Shown here: piece after piece, positions 1 to 7,804 of the stretch
Layout of the letters: every line of letters starts with the position of its first letter
How positions within the stretch are numbered: position 1 is the first letter of the stretch
DNA from: Candidatus Gastranaerophilales bacterium
GTDB taxonomy: Bacteria > Cyanobacteriota > Vampirovibrionia > Gastranaerophilales > Gastranaerophilaceae
Length of the DNA: 64,000 bases
Direction: 5' to 3'
Assembly: GCA_944326455.1 (NCBI GenBank)
Contig: CALVEA010000007.1
Coordinates: 1 to 64,000 of the forward strand
Position numbers and translations under genes: made by a program
The notes under the pieces: model-generated
Database searches by the model: none
What the model saw: the letters and a program-made list of their open reading frames with translations, nothing else
Told to the model about the DNA's origin: nothing

Positions 1-63
1 GAAGGCTATACCGAATATGCAGAATTTATAATTGAAGTTCGACAACAAAGCAATGCAGATTAA
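1..63 (+). CDS. C-terminal fragment of an unidentified protein
   Basis: The first 60 bases read in frame 1 as 20 sense codons (ending RQQSNAD) and then TAA. This is probably the end of a gene that starts upstream of the window. Twenty residues are too few to assign a family, and a chance open frame cannot be excluded. Confidence 0.35.
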   Translation, partial: EGYTEYAEFIIEVRQQSNAD

Positions 64-122
64 AGTTTTATCACAACAGCGAACCCACCTGCAAAACAGT
101 ACGGGTTCGTCTGATACTTATA

Positions 123-198
123 TGGTGGAGCGTAGGGGATTCGAACCCCTGACCCCGACACTGCCAGTGTCGTGCGCTACCAACTGCGCTAACGCCCC
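123..198 (-). tRNA. tRNA-Ala (anticodon GGC)
   Basis: The minus strand folds as a standard cloverleaf. The acceptor GGGGCGT pairs with ACGCTCC (one G-U), the anticodon stem CGACA/TGTCG closes the loop CTGGCAG, and the T-loop is TTCGAAT. The discriminator A is at position 126 and the CCA is encoded (123-125), unlike the other tRNAs in this window. The first 16-17 bases of the gene are repeated twice more upstream in tandem copies. Confidence 0.95.
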
Positions 199-446
199 AA
201 AGTAATATTCAATTTTCAAAAGAGGGCAGTTTGGCAGCGCGCAAGGCTTCGCCTTGGCTACCTCTCAGGAAACGTGACATTTAGTCACCTTTCCTTCGGC
301 AGAGTCAACTGCGCTAACGCCCCAAAGTAATATTCAATTTTCAAAAGAGGGCAGTTTGGCAGCGCGCAAGGCTTCGCCTTGGCTACCTCTCAGGAAACGT
401 GACATTTAGTCACCTTTCCTTCGGCAGAGTCAACTGCGCTAACGCC
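181..446. repeat. 125-bp tandem duplication carrying the tRNA-Ala 5' end
   Basis: Two consecutive 125-bp units (181-305 and 306-430) and a 16-bp partial third (431-446). Each begins with the 5' end of tRNA-Ala as read on the plus strand (caactgcgctaacgcc). The unit also holds GCTTCGC (246-252 and 371-377; GCGAAGC on the other strand) inside a CAAGG/CCTTG stem, and a second hairpin with arms AGGAAA/TTTCCT. The arrangement resembles the element beside tRNA-Met at 5709-5850. Confidence 0.9.
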
Positions 447-487
447 TTATTCACTAGTATATCATAAAATTATTTGGTTTTATATCT

Positions 488-1615
488 CTATGAATTCTTT
501 TTCTTTTTTATTAGATTCTTGAATCCGATATATATTTCCGAAAGAACTAAAACTATAACGAATAACCAAAAAATATTATCCATATCTTTTGTTATAGAAG
601 TATGATTCATCTTTAGTAAAGCTCCAATCCATCCTATTACGACCCAAGAAACAATATAAAGAGTCGGAAGCTCACTGCTTAGATGCTTAATAACTCCCCA
701 GAATTTGAATTTGACAAAATAGTTTGAAAATATGTGTGCCAAGCTTATTGCAACCGCAATGATATTCAAATACACTGCCAAAATTACCGGATTTTGCTGG
801 TGATAATTTAACGGATTCATAAGCATCATCCACATATTTTTTCCGGCTGCGTCAAATGCTGACCAAGCTAATAACAAAAGCGGAACCGAAATCAAAAGTA
901 AATACCAATAAAATTTGTCCGGATTAACACATCGTTTTAAAAGTTTTCCAAATAACCAGCCTGTAACAGGATAAATTATCCAATTACAAAATGAAAAACA
1001 TACGTAGCTGTTGGCAGTGAAGTTTTTAATAGGGATGAATAATCCAATAAATGAAAAATAAAAATTATCCGTAGACAATCTAACAGAAATTTCATTTGTG
1101 CAGAATGCACCGATTGCGGTTAAAACTATGGTTATAAGAAATATTGTCAAGTTTGACAATTTAAAATGTTTTACAAGTCCAAAAAACAGAAATGCTAATC
1201 CGGCAAATTGTAATATATCTCCGCTTAAAAGCATTAAAAATTTATTGTTCGTCATAACACTACTGAACATAGGATAACTGCCGCAAACCATCCAAGGTAA
1301 GATTTCTCGTAAAAAGTTCAGCAAATAACCCATCAGAAGTAATATAATTCCGCGCCTAAAACAACTCTTTGGCGAATCATTTCTTGTATATGCAAGTCCC
1401 AGACCCATACTAAACATAAAGAATTGTGCACCAAGCAGTCTTACTAAATTATGCGCAATAAATGAGGCAGTAAGAGACGGTGTATTAGTGTATTTTACAG
1501 CATAAAATACATGGCACAAAATCATCAAAATAATACTGATAGTTTTGCACAAATCTACTGCAGGCTGACGTCCGGTATTGACAGTTTCAGTACTAAAAAG
1601 ATTCCTGATTCCCAT
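488..1615 (-). CDS. Integral membrane acyltransferase-like protein
   Basis: A 375-residue, strongly hydrophobic protein with about ten predicted membrane segments and a Lys-rich end (KKKKNS). The N-terminal VDLCKTISIILMILCHVF followed by a Phe/Gly-rich second helix resembles the first helices of the DUF1624/heparan-alpha-glucosaminide N-acetyltransferase and acyltransferase-3 superfamily, where a buried His near helix 1 acts in transfer of an acyl group to a sugar. Here H35 is in the expected place. It lies downstream of bcp with about 100 bp between and may be separately transcribed. The family call is by pattern only; a different polytopic transporter is possible. Confidence 0.5.
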   Translation of the reverse strand: MGIRNLFSTETVNTGRQPAVDLCKTISIILMILCHVFYAVKYTNTPSLTASFIAHNLVRLLGAQFFMFSMGLGLAYTRNDSPKSCFRRGIILLLMGYLLNFLREILPWMVCGSYPMFSSVMTNNKFLMLLSGDILQFAGLAFLFFGLVKHFKLSNLTIFLITIVLTAIGAFCTNEISVRLSTDNFYFSFIGLFIPIKNFTANSYVCFSFCNWIIYPVTGWLFGKLLKRCVNPDKFYWYLLLISVPLLLLAWSAFDAAGKNMWMMLMNPLNYHQQNPVILAVYLNIIAVAISLAHIFSNYFVKFKFWGVIKHLSSELPTLYIVSWVVIGWIGALLKMNHTSITKDMDNIFWLFVIVLVLSEIYIGFKNLIKKKKNS

Positions 1616-1713
1616 GTTACGACCTATCTCCTAGTCTTTTGAATTTTCGGCTATGATTTACCGCCTCCGAAAACATAATAACATAAAACTCAAAAATCTT
1701 CTTTTTTGTTATC

Positions 1714-2169
1714 TCATATCGAAGCATTGGTTAAATACCCGATAATTTCGTCAACATGTCCTTTTACTTTAACCTTTCGCCATTCTTTTTCAATTTTGCC
1801 GTCCGCATCCAGCACAAAAGTGGAACGCTCTATTCCCATGTACTTTCTGCCATACATAGACTTTTCTTTCCAGACACCATAAAGCTCTGATAACTTATGT
1901 TCAGAATCAGACAGTAAGATAAAGTTTAACTCTTGTTTCATTTTGAAAGATTTGTGACTTTTAATACTATCCGGACTTACACCGATTACATCCGCATATT
2001 TTGTAATTCGGTTCATATTATCTCTGAAATCACAAGCTTCCTGCGTGCAGCCGGAAGTATTGTCTTTGGGGTAAAAATACAAAACAATCCTTCTGCCTTT
2101 GAAATCTGATAATGAAATTTCTTTTTCATTTCCATCTTTGTCCAAACCTGCTAACTTTACTTCCGGCAT
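1714..2169 (-). CDS. bcp: Thioredoxin-dependent thiol peroxidase (Bcp/PrxQ peroxiredoxin)
   Basis: A 151-residue AhpC/TSA-fold protein that reduces hydrogen peroxide and organic hydroperoxides in the cytoplasm. The sequence shows [19 protein letters not shown]. The first Cys is the peroxidatic residue; the second, five residues later, is the resolving Cys of the atypical 2-Cys Bcp type. Length and the C-terminal VKGHVDEII region fit the family. The start ATG has AAGGAG upstream. It follows the ArsR-type regulator by 9 bp on the same strand, so the two are likely one transcript under the palindrome at 2468-2517. Confidence 0.93.
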   Translation of the reverse strand: MPEVKLAGLDKDGNEKEISLSDFKGRRIVLYFYPKDNTSGCTQEACDFRDNMNRITKYADVIGVSPDSIKSHKSFKMKQELNFILLSDSEHKLSELYGVWKEKSMYGRKYMGIERSTFVLDADGKIEKEWRKVKVKGHVDEIIGYLTNASI

Positions 2170-2178
2170 ATCTTCTCC

Positions 2179-2457
2179 TTATTTATTACAAATGTTTAGT
2201 TGAATATTATTCAATAATTTTACAGCCAAGTTATTTTCCAACCTGTACCAGATGACATTTCCTTCCCTGCATCCTTTAATAAGTCCGCTTTTTTTTAAAA
2301 TATTTATATGCTGTGATATTAATGACTGTGATACCCCTAAATTTTCAACCATTGTATTTACATTGCATTTTCCCTTATGCAAAAGTCCGCAAGCTATTTT
2401 TAATCTTATAGGATGCGCTAGTGCTTTGAATATTTCAGCATAATCTTCCGCGTTCAT
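2179..2457 (-). CDS. ArsR-family winged-helix repressor
   Basis: A 92-residue HTH regulator: ALAHPIRLKIA, then the recognition helix region VSQSLISQHINILKKSGLI and the wing EGNVIWYRL. I chose the ATG at 2457 because AGGTCAGG precedes it; a frame with a TTG start six codons upstream is open but has no such signal. Four Cys are present (C23, C31, C63, C90). A pair in the first and last helices would suit a thiol-based sensor such as BigR/SqrR, which respond to sulfane sulfur. The divergent neighbour is a CoA-disulfide reductase-rhodanese and the downstream gene a peroxiredoxin, so sensing of sulfur or redox stress rather than metal is inferred. Confidence 0.85.
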   Translation of the reverse strand: MNAEDYAEIFKALAHPIRLKIACGLLHKGKCNVNTMVENLGVSQSLISQHINILKKSGLIKGCREGNVIWYRLENNLAVKLLNNIQLNICNK

Positions 2458-2467
2458 TTCCTGACCT

Positions 2468-2517
2468 CTTGACAATATTACTATATTAGAATATTATAAT
2501 AATCTAATATTGTCAAG
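2468..2517. promoter_or_regulatory. Perfect 13-bp inverted repeat, probable ArsR-type operator
   Basis: Arms CTTGACAATATTA (2468-2480) and TAATATTGTCAAG (2505-2517) are exact reverse complements with a 24-bp AT-rich centre. They sit between the divergent ArsR gene and the CoA-disulfide reductase gene. Each arm also contains TTGACA reading outward, so the operator would overlap the -35 boxes. Function is inferred from position and symmetry. Confidence 0.75.
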
Positions 2518-2534
2518 CGAAAGTGAGGTTCGTA

Positions 2535-4169
2535 GTGAAAGTTGTTATAATAGGCGGCGGAGCCGCAGGAGCAAGTTGCGCTGCAAGATTAAGAAGGTTG
2601 GATGAAAATGCGGAAGTTCTAATACTCGAAAAAACCAATGAAATTTCTATTGCTAATTGCGGATTGCCCTATTATATTTCGGATGTTATTGATGACAGAA
2701 GTCAGATGCTTGTTTCTACGCCCGAGAAATTTAAAACTTGGTTTAATATTGACGTACGATTAAATTCAGAGGTTATTCAAATAGACAGAGAGAATAAATT
2801 TATACTTTTAAATAGCGGTGAAAAGATAAATTATGATAATCTTGTGCTTACTTTGGGAGCCAAGCCGATTATACCGGATTTTGCCGGAATGGATAAGACC
2901 AAAGTCTTTGCTGTAAGAACACTTTTTGATGCAGACAGAATAAAAACCTATGTTAAAAATAACAACTCCCAAAAAGCCGTTGTTATTGGCGGAGGGTTTA
3001 TTGGAGTTGAAATGGCTGAAAATCTTATTAAGATGGGCTTACAGGTCAGTCTTGTAGAAATGTCATCCCAAATCCTTGCTCCGCTTGATGAAGAAATTGC
3101 TGCCGTTGTTCAAAATAAAATGCGGGATAACGGTATTGAACTTATTCTCTCTGATGGTGTAAAACATTTTGACGGACAAAAAATTGTGCTTAATTCAGGA
3201 AGAAAAGTCGATTTTGATATCGTAATTATGGCAATCGGAATAAAACCTGAAACTAGTCTTGCCAAAATATCGGGGTTGGAAACAAACCGCGGAATTAAAG
3301 TCAATGAATATATGCAGACATCGGATAAAAATATTTATGCGGCAGGAGATAGCATAGAAACCCAAAATTCTATAACAGGAGAATATGAGCTGGTACAGCT
3401 TGCAGGTCCGGCAAACAGGCAGGGCAGAATTATTGCTGATAATATTGCCGGAATAAAATCTGTATATAAAAATACTCAAGGTACATCTGTTTTGAAAGTT
3501 TTTAATCTTACCGCCGCAAGCACCGGATTAAACGAAAAGAAACTTATCAAAAATAATATTTCTTATTGGAAAACTTTTATATACGGACGCTCTCATGCCG
3601 GATATTACCCTGGTGCCAGCCAAACTTTATATAAATTCTTGTTTTCGCCGGATGGAAAAATTCTTGGAATACAAGCAGCCGGATATGAAGGTGTAGAAAA
3701 AAGGGTAGATGTAATATCTGCCATAATGAGAAATAACGGTACAATTCAAGATATGCTTGATAGCGAACTCTGTTATGCTCCGCCTTATTCTTCTGCAAAA
3801 GATTCCGTTAATATTCTTGGAATGAATGCAGATAATATTTTAAAAGGATTTATTAAACCTGCTTATTTTGAAGATTTAGAAACTTCTTATCTGATTGATG
3901 TAAGAATGCCGGAAGCGTTCAAAACACAAACAATACCGGGAGCGGTTAATCTTCCGATAAATGAGATAAGAAACAGATTAGATGAAATTCCTAAAGATAA
4001 AAAAGTCGTTTTATTCTGCAATACAGGTTATACAAGCTATTGTGCGGTCAGAATACTTGAACAAAAAGGTTTTAATAATGTTTATTCATTCATGGGCGGA
4101 ATAGAATTGTATAAAGAACTTACTAAAAATAAAGCTGCTGAATGTAAAAAAGCTGTTGCTCTAAACTAA
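2535..4169 (+). CDS. FAD-dependent CoA-disulfide reductase with C-terminal rhodanese domain
   Basis: About 544 residues. The N-terminal two-thirds is a pyridine-nucleotide-disulfide reductase: FAD motif VVIIGGGAAGASCA, active-site ISIANCGLPYY (single Cys as in CoA-disulfide/NADH-oxidase types), NAD motif VVIGGGFIGVEMAE and FAD motif NIYAAGDS. The C-terminal ~100 residues form a rhodanese domain with active loop FCNTGYTS. Family members reduce CoA disulfide or CoA-persulfide and handle sulfane sulfur. I place the start at GTG 2535, eight bases after AGTGAGG; GTG 2523 is in frame but lacks a ribosome site. It is divergent from the ArsR regulator, which probably represses it. Confidence 0.9.
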   Translation: MKVVIIGGGAAGASCAARLRRLDENAEVLILEKTNEISIANCGLPYYISDVIDDRSQMLVSTPEKFKTWFNIDVRLNSEVIQIDRENKFILLNSGEKINYDNLVLTLGAKPIIPDFAGMDKTKVFAVRTLFDADRIKTYVKNNNSQKAVVIGGGFIGVEMAENLIKMGLQVSLVEMSSQILAPLDEEIAAVVQNKMRDNGIELILSDGVKHFDGQKIVLNSGRKVDFDIVIMAIGIKPETSLAKISGLETNRGIKVNEYMQTSDKNIYAAGDSIETQNSITGEYELVQLAGPANRQGRIIADNIAGIKSVYKNTQGTSVLKVFNLTAASTGLNEKKLIKNNISYWKTFIYGRSHAGYYPGASQTLYKFLFSPDGKILGIQAAGYEGVEKRVDVISAIMRNNGTIQDMLDSELCYAPPYSSAKDSVNILGMNADNILKGFIKPAYFEDLETSYLIDVRMPEAFKTQTIPGAVNLPINEIRNRLDEIPKDKKVVLFCNTGYTSYCAVRILEQKGFNNVYSFMGGIELYKELTKNKAAECKKAVALN

Positions 4170-4257
4170 TTTTTCACTAAAGTTGTGTTCTTTGTTTTGC
4201 AGAAGATATAAGGGCTTTTTGCCATAATTGTCTCGTATTTAAAAGAAAGGAGACAAT

Positions 4258-4800
4258 ATGACAACAGTAGAACCTATTAGAAAAAAGGAAGACATCCAAA
4301 AAGTAGAAAAATTTTTAGCAAATAAGAGCAAGCGAGACTTGCTCTTATTTACTATTGGAACAAATTGCGGACTGAGGATTTCTGATATTGTTGCGCTTAA
4401 CGTTGGTGATGTCCAAAACAAAAACTATATCCAAATTGTGGAAAAGAAAACCGGAAAATTTAAAAAATTTCCAATTAATTCAAAATTAAAACCAATGTTT
4501 GAAGAGTATACTAAAGGAAAAAAAGCGGAAGAAGCTTTATTTATAACTATTTTCAAAAATAGAATTAATCGGTTTGCGGCATATCATATTATAAAAAATG
4601 CGTGCAAAGCAGCAGGCTTGGAAGCAAAAGTCGGAACACACACAATGAGAAAAACTTTCGGATACCATCATTATCAAAAATTTAAAGATGTCGCGATGCT
4701 TCAAAAAATTTTTAATCATTCCAGCCCTCAGATTACTTTGCGTTATATTGGAATTGAACAAGAACAAATAGAAGAAAGTTATGCGAATTTTATATTATAA
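4258..4800 (+). CDS. Minimal tyrosine recombinase (FimB/FimE-sized), paralogue 1
   Basis: 180 residues consisting only of the catalytic domain of the tyrosine recombinase family; the N-terminal core-binding domain of XerC/XerD is absent. The full catalytic set is visible: R40 (GLRISD), a Lys near 64-67 (EKKTGKFKK), H128 and R131 (HTMRKT), H154 (NHSS) and Y163 (RYIG). The start follows AAAGGAGAC. A paralogue with the same layout lies at 7805-8350. Proteins of this size include the FimB/FimE DNA invertases. No inverted site was found next to this copy, so its target may be distant, possibly the segment at 8368-8599. Confidence 0.88.
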   Translation: MTTVEPIRKKEDIQKVEKFLANKSKRDLLLFTIGTNCGLRISDIVALNVGDVQNKNYIQIVEKKTGKFKKFPINSKLKPMFEEYTKGKKAEEALFITIFKNRINRFAAYHIIKNACKAAGLEAKVGTHTMRKTFGYHHYQKFKDVAMLQKIFNHSSPQITLRYIGIEQEQIEESYANFIL

Positions 4801-4842
4801 ATAGCACTCATCTGACTAAAATTTTATCTTATTAATGTAATT

Positions 4843-4885
4843 GCAGGTTGAGGTTTCTCAAACATATCCTCAATCTGCTTTTTTA
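4843..4885 (+). terminator. Rho-independent terminator after recombinase 1
   Basis: Stem GCAGGTTGAGG/CCTCAATCTGC (one G-U) with a 14-base loop, followed by TTTTTT. It lies 43 bases after the recombinase stop codon. Confidence 0.85.
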
Positions 4886-4930
4886 GAACTCAATCAGTTA
4901 TGAGATTGTTTTGAGCTTGAAAAAGCACTA

Positions 4931-4955
4931 AAAAAGAGCCGAAAAGGCTCTTTTT
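4931..4955. terminator. Bidirectional terminator-like hairpin
   Basis: AAAAAGAGCC, loop GAAA, AGGCTCTTTTT. It is symmetric, with A- and T-runs, so it could stop transcription from either side. Nothing coding is seen between it and the small gene at 5313. Confidence 0.7.
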
Positions 4956-5103
4956 GTAAAATCTAGACTGTACGTGTCGAAAATCGAACTTTTTGAAGTA
5001 TATCAAAGAGTTGATAGAAGAACTAAAAAGGTCTGAAACAGTCTTATTTTTAGAGCATTATAATTTTTTCAAACAGACATACATAACCCTAAAAAATAAT
5101 AAC

Positions 5104-5264
5104 TGTCATTCTGAACTTGCGTATGCTAATTAAAACTTGCTGTCACCCTGAATTTATTTCAGGGTCTTATCAGCTATGAGTTTAACTCCAAGATTGTAAG
5201 ATGCTGAAACAAGTTCAGCATGACAAAAATTTTGATTTGCTTTGGCAAATAAATTCGGGATGAC
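5104..5264. repeat. Degenerate intergenic palindrome (CACCCTGAA...TTCAGCATGAC type)
   Basis: TGTCACCCTGAA (5141) followed by ATTTCAGGGTCTT, then AAGATGCTGAAAC and AAGTTCAGCATGACA, forming an imperfect inverted repeat with flanking partial copies (TGTCATTCTGAACTTGCG at 5104; TTCGGGATGACA near 5250). This motif style is widespread in bacterial intergenic DNA. A further degenerate copy lies at about 49960-50095. The stretch 4956-5312 otherwise shows nothing coding. Confidence 0.6.
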
Positions 5265-5312
5265 ATTTTATTTTTTTCTTTACTTTGGGAAATTTATTCT
5301 TAAAAAAGTAAT

Positions 5313-5534
5313 ATGCCCAAAAAACAAAAAGATATAAAAGTAATAATCACATTTGACGATAAAGAATATACAGAAGAAGAAACCGCAATTCTTTATCAAC
5401 AATTTTTTGAGAGTTTAGCAAAAATCAAAGGAGTAAAAATCCCAGAATATGCCGGAAAGGTTTTAGTTAAGGCACTTAGAGCCAAAGAAAAAATATCTAA
5501 AGAGACTCGAACCTCTGAACCCCCGGATGATTAA
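5313..5534 (+). CDS. Small hypothetical protein
   Basis: 73 residues, charged, with a helical middle (EEETAILYQQFFESLAKIKG). I do not recognise a family. The ribosome site is weak (AAAAAAGTA). The last codons run into DNA resembling the reverse complement of a tRNA T-arm and variable region (gactcgaacctctgaacccc), so the C-terminus RTSEPPDD may come from a tRNA remnant rather than from the ancestral gene. The gene may be real with an altered tail, or not expressed. Confidence 0.45.
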   Translation: MPKKQKDIKVIITFDDKEYTEEETAILYQQFFESLAKIKGVKIPEYAGKVLVKALRAKEKISKETRTSEPPDD

Positions 5535-5602
5535 AGGTTTTAGCCTGTTTTTAAAAATTTTGGGTTTTATTCTTTTTCGTCGCAAACAGTGTAAATATAC
5601 AT

Positions 5603-5623
5603 AAAAAGAGCCTTTTAGGCTCT
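5603..5623 (-). terminator. Terminator of the tRNA-Met transcript
   Basis: On the minus strand, AGAGCC/GGCTCT with a five-base loop is followed by TTTTT. It lies 14 bases beyond the 3' end of tRNA-Met. Confidence 0.75.
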
Positions 5624-5636
5624 CTTTTAGAAAAAA

Positions 5637-5708
5637 TGGGCCCGGAGGGATTCGAACCCACGACCAAAGGATTATGAGTCCTCTGCGCTACCGCTGCGCC
5701 ACAGGCCC
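5637..5708 (-). tRNA. tRNA-Met (anticodon CAT, elongator type)
   Basis: The acceptor GGGCCTG pairs with CGGGCCC (one U-G), the D-arm contains GCGCAGCGGTAGCGC, the anticodon loop is CTCATAA, and the T-loop is TTCGAAT. CCA is not encoded. The anticodon stem lacks the three consecutive G-C pairs of initiator tRNA, so it is an elongator. A CAT tRNA later modified to read isoleucine AUA codons cannot be excluded. The T-stem has one mismatch. Confidence 0.9.
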
Positions 5709-5850
5709 GTGACGACTTTTATTATTCAATTGTTATGTCACCCGGGCTTGCGTTAGCGCTGACTCCGCTTCGCTCCGTGCGCTACCTACCTCTCCTCGAA
5801 CGATACTCAATCGTTCTCGTCGGCAGAGTGCCGCAGTCCGTGACGGCTTT
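5709..5850. repeat. tRNA-Met 5'-flanking hairpin element
   Basis: Upstream of tRNA-Met on its strand. It contains GCTTCGC (5767-5773), the phrase CTACCTACCTCTC, a hairpin with arms CGAACGAT/ATCGTTC, and then TCGGCAGAGTGCCGCAG. The order and the words CTACC..TCTC / hairpin / TCGGCAGAGT match the tRNA-Ala unit at 181-305, though the hairpin arms differ. Its far end (gtccgtgacggcttt, about 5837) repeats the tRNA-Met 5' junction (cccgtgacgactttt, 5706). Confidence 0.7.
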
Positions 5851-5851
5851 G

Positions 5852-5890
5852 TCCCCCCTCTCCTTTGGGAGAGGACCGGGGTGAGGGGTC
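5852..5890. repeat. CCCCTCTCC/GGAGAGG intergenic hairpin repeat
   Basis: CCTCTCC, loop TTTG, GGAGAGG, then GGGGTGAGGGG. Similar short hairpins lie near 49874 (CCTCCCTTATGAGGGAGG) and 60370 (CCCTCTCC..GGAGAGGG). A dispersed palindrome with no visible gene; 5891-6002 holds nothing else recognisable. Confidence 0.5.
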
Positions 5891-6002
5891 AACCCGCATC
5901 CCTTTAGTATTCTGTTTTCATAGCCCCGAAGAGCTTGCCCTAAATCGGACACACCTCATCTTATCAACTAAATACGAAAAAATCAAGAACCCGTTTTAAT
6001 AA

Positions 6003-6521
6003 TTAAAATGTTTTACTAAAGACAACATTTACACCCCAATTTTTTCCGCTATTATCAGAAGGATTTTGCAATCCGTATCTTTGTGCCTCAAATGCAATTT
6101 TCATCCCGCTGCCTAAATCCTGTTCAACTCCGCCAAAAACACCTACGTCATAGCCCCATTCTTTAGATGTATAATTTATTGTGGCAGAAGCATACGGATT
6201 TAAGTAAATACTTGTACCTGTCTCAAATTTTTGCTTAACACCCGGAGAAAATCTAAATTGAGTCTTATTGCTCTGCCCGGAGTGTGTGCTCCTTATTCTT
6301 AACTGTAAACTATTATGCTCGTCCGGACTATAGCTTCCTTTGGCTTCAAATAATGCGCCGTAATCCTTAACAAAATCCGTAGAAACTCCGGCACCGGCAG
6401 ATAAATTGAACTTGCCGGGCGAAACCTTAACACTGTACAGCCCAATTGTACGATTACTTCCGTCAAATTGCTGATACGAAGCTGCTGTTATTTCTTGTTT
6501 GACTTCCCCAATTCCGGACAT
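6003..6521 (-). CDS. Predicted beta-barrel-like protein without a visible signal peptide
   Basis: 172 residues with alternating hydrophobic and polar strands (SLQLRIRSTHSG, TSIYLNPYASATINY, VGVFGGVEQDL, KIAFEAQRYGL) and the C-terminus WGVNVVFSKTF. A terminal Phe preceded by alternating hydrophobics is the usual BAM signal of outer-membrane barrels. The N-terminus MSGIGEVKQEI has no secretion signal, although the ATG is preceded by GGGAGAAATT and is a good start. It could be the barrel end of a once longer gene, or a protein exported in another way. No family is recognised. Confidence 0.55.
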   Translation of the reverse strand: MSGIGEVKQEITAASYQQFDGSNRTIGLYSVKVSPGKFNLSAGAGVSTDFVKDYGALFEAKGSYSPDEHNSLQLRIRSTHSGQSNKTQFRFSPGVKQKFETGTSIYLNPYASATINYTSKEWGYDVGVFGGVEQDLGSGMKIAFEAQRYGLQNPSDNSGKNWGVNVVFSKTF

Positions 6522-6612
6522 AATTTCTCCCGTATATAATTCCTCTGTTTTTATAAAGTTTTTAGCTGTTCAAGAATTGACTAATTATTAAGAAATTTTA
6601 CTTTTTTCTTAT

Positions 6613-6641
6613 TTGTAAAAAACTATTCATAGTGGTATAAT
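6613..6641 (+). promoter_or_regulatory. sigma70-type promoter of ilvE
   Basis: TTGTAA, 17-bp spacer, TATAAT. It sits 25 bases before the ilvE start codon, so the leader is very short. Confidence 0.8.
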
Positions 6642-6666
6642 TTTCCAATCAGAAGAGGAGATAAGT

Positions 6667-7689
6667 ATGGTAAAAGATATTGATTGGGCAAACATTGGGT
6701 TTAGCTATACAAAAACTGATTATCGATTTATATCAGATTACAAAAACGGTAAATGGGATGAGGGCAGACTTTCAGAAGATGCAGTCATCCGGCTTGACGA
6801 AAGCGCCGGTGTTTTACAGTATGCACAAACTTGTTTTGAAGGTTTGAAAGCGTATAGAACTGTTGACGGGCATGTTGTTTGTTTCCGTCCTGATTTGAAC
6901 GCAAAAAGAATGGCTGATTCCTGCGCAAGACTTGAAATGCCAATATTTCCGGAAGATAAATTTGTAGATGCGGTTAAACAAGTAGTAAAAGCTAATCTTG
7001 AATTCGTTCCGCCTTACGGAACCGGAGCTTCTTTATATTTAAGACCTTATATGTTTGCAAGCAGCAACGTTATAGGAGTTAAGCCGGCTCAAGAATATCA
7101 ATTCAGAATTTTTGCGACTCCGGTAGGACCGTATTTTAAAGGCGGTGCAAAACCTATTTCTGTTAAAATTTCAGACTTTGACAGGGCAGCTCCTCACGGA
7201 ACCGGTCATATTAAAGCCGGTCTAAACTATGCAATGAGCCTTCATGCAATTGTTCAAGCTCATAATGAAGGATTTAATGAAAACTTCTATCTTGATTCTG
7301 CAACAAGAACCAAGATTGAAGAAACAGGCGGCGCAAATATTATTTTTGTTACAAAAGACAATAAAGTAGTTACTCCAAAATCAAACACAATACTTCCGTC
7401 TATTACAAGACGTTCTTTGATGTATGTTGCAGAACACTACTTGGGACTAAAAGCGGAAGAAAGAGAGGTTTATCTTGAAGAGCTTAAGGATTTTGAAGAA
7501 TGCGCACTGTGCGGAACAGCAGCTGTTTTATCACCGGTTGGCAGAATTTATGATCACGGAAAAGAAATTCTTCTGCCGTCCGGCATGGAAAAAATGGGAG
7601 AAGTAACTCAAAAACTTTATGATACTCTAACAGGAATACAAATGGGCAGGATTGAACCTCCTGAAGGATGGATTGAGGTTATTGAATAA
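6667..7689 (+). CDS. ilvE: Branched-chain amino acid aminotransferase
   Basis: 340 residues, a class IV PLP-dependent aminotransferase that transfers amino groups between glutamate and the keto acids of Leu, Ile and Val. Key sequence: the PLP-binding Lys in GTGHIKAGLNYA, the cofactor-phosphate region IEETGGANIIFV, and the N-terminal QTCFEGLKAYR substrate loop. Length matches the longer type II IlvE subfamily. It stands alone between its promoter (6613) and terminator (7693), with a recombinase gene following. Confidence 0.95.
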   Translation: MVKDIDWANIGFSYTKTDYRFISDYKNGKWDEGRLSEDAVIRLDESAGVLQYAQTCFEGLKAYRTVDGHVVCFRPDLNAKRMADSCARLEMPIFPEDKFVDAVKQVVKANLEFVPPYGTGASLYLRPYMFASSNVIGVKPAQEYQFRIFATPVGPYFKGGAKPISVKISDFDRAAPHGTGHIKAGLNYAMSLHAIVQAHNEGFNENFYLDSATRTKIEETGGANIIFVTKDNKVVTPKSNTILPSITRRSLMYVAEHYLGLKAEEREVYLEELKDFEECALCGTAAVLSPVGRIYDHGKEILLPSGMEKMGEVTQKLYDTLTGIQMGRIEPPEGWIEVIE

Positions 7690-7692
7690 ATA

Positions 7693-7723
7693 AAAAAACC
7701 TGCTTATTAAAAGCAGGTTTTTT
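7693..7723 (+). terminator. ilvE terminator
   Basis: AAAAAACCTGCTT/AAGCAGGTTTTTT, a 13-bp perfect stem with a short loop and a T-run, directly after the ilvE stop. Confidence 0.9.
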
Positions 7724-7804
7724 ATTCTTTGATTGAAAATATATTCATAAATATTAAATCCTCTTTTTCAGTATTTTTAACAGAAAAAGAAAGGAGAAAT
7801 TATT

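Noticed and set aside
5104-5264. A novel mobile element at the CACCCTGAA palindrome
   Set aside because: Palindromes of this style are common intergenic sequences in many bacteria; the copies here are degenerate with no boundaries that suggest insertion.
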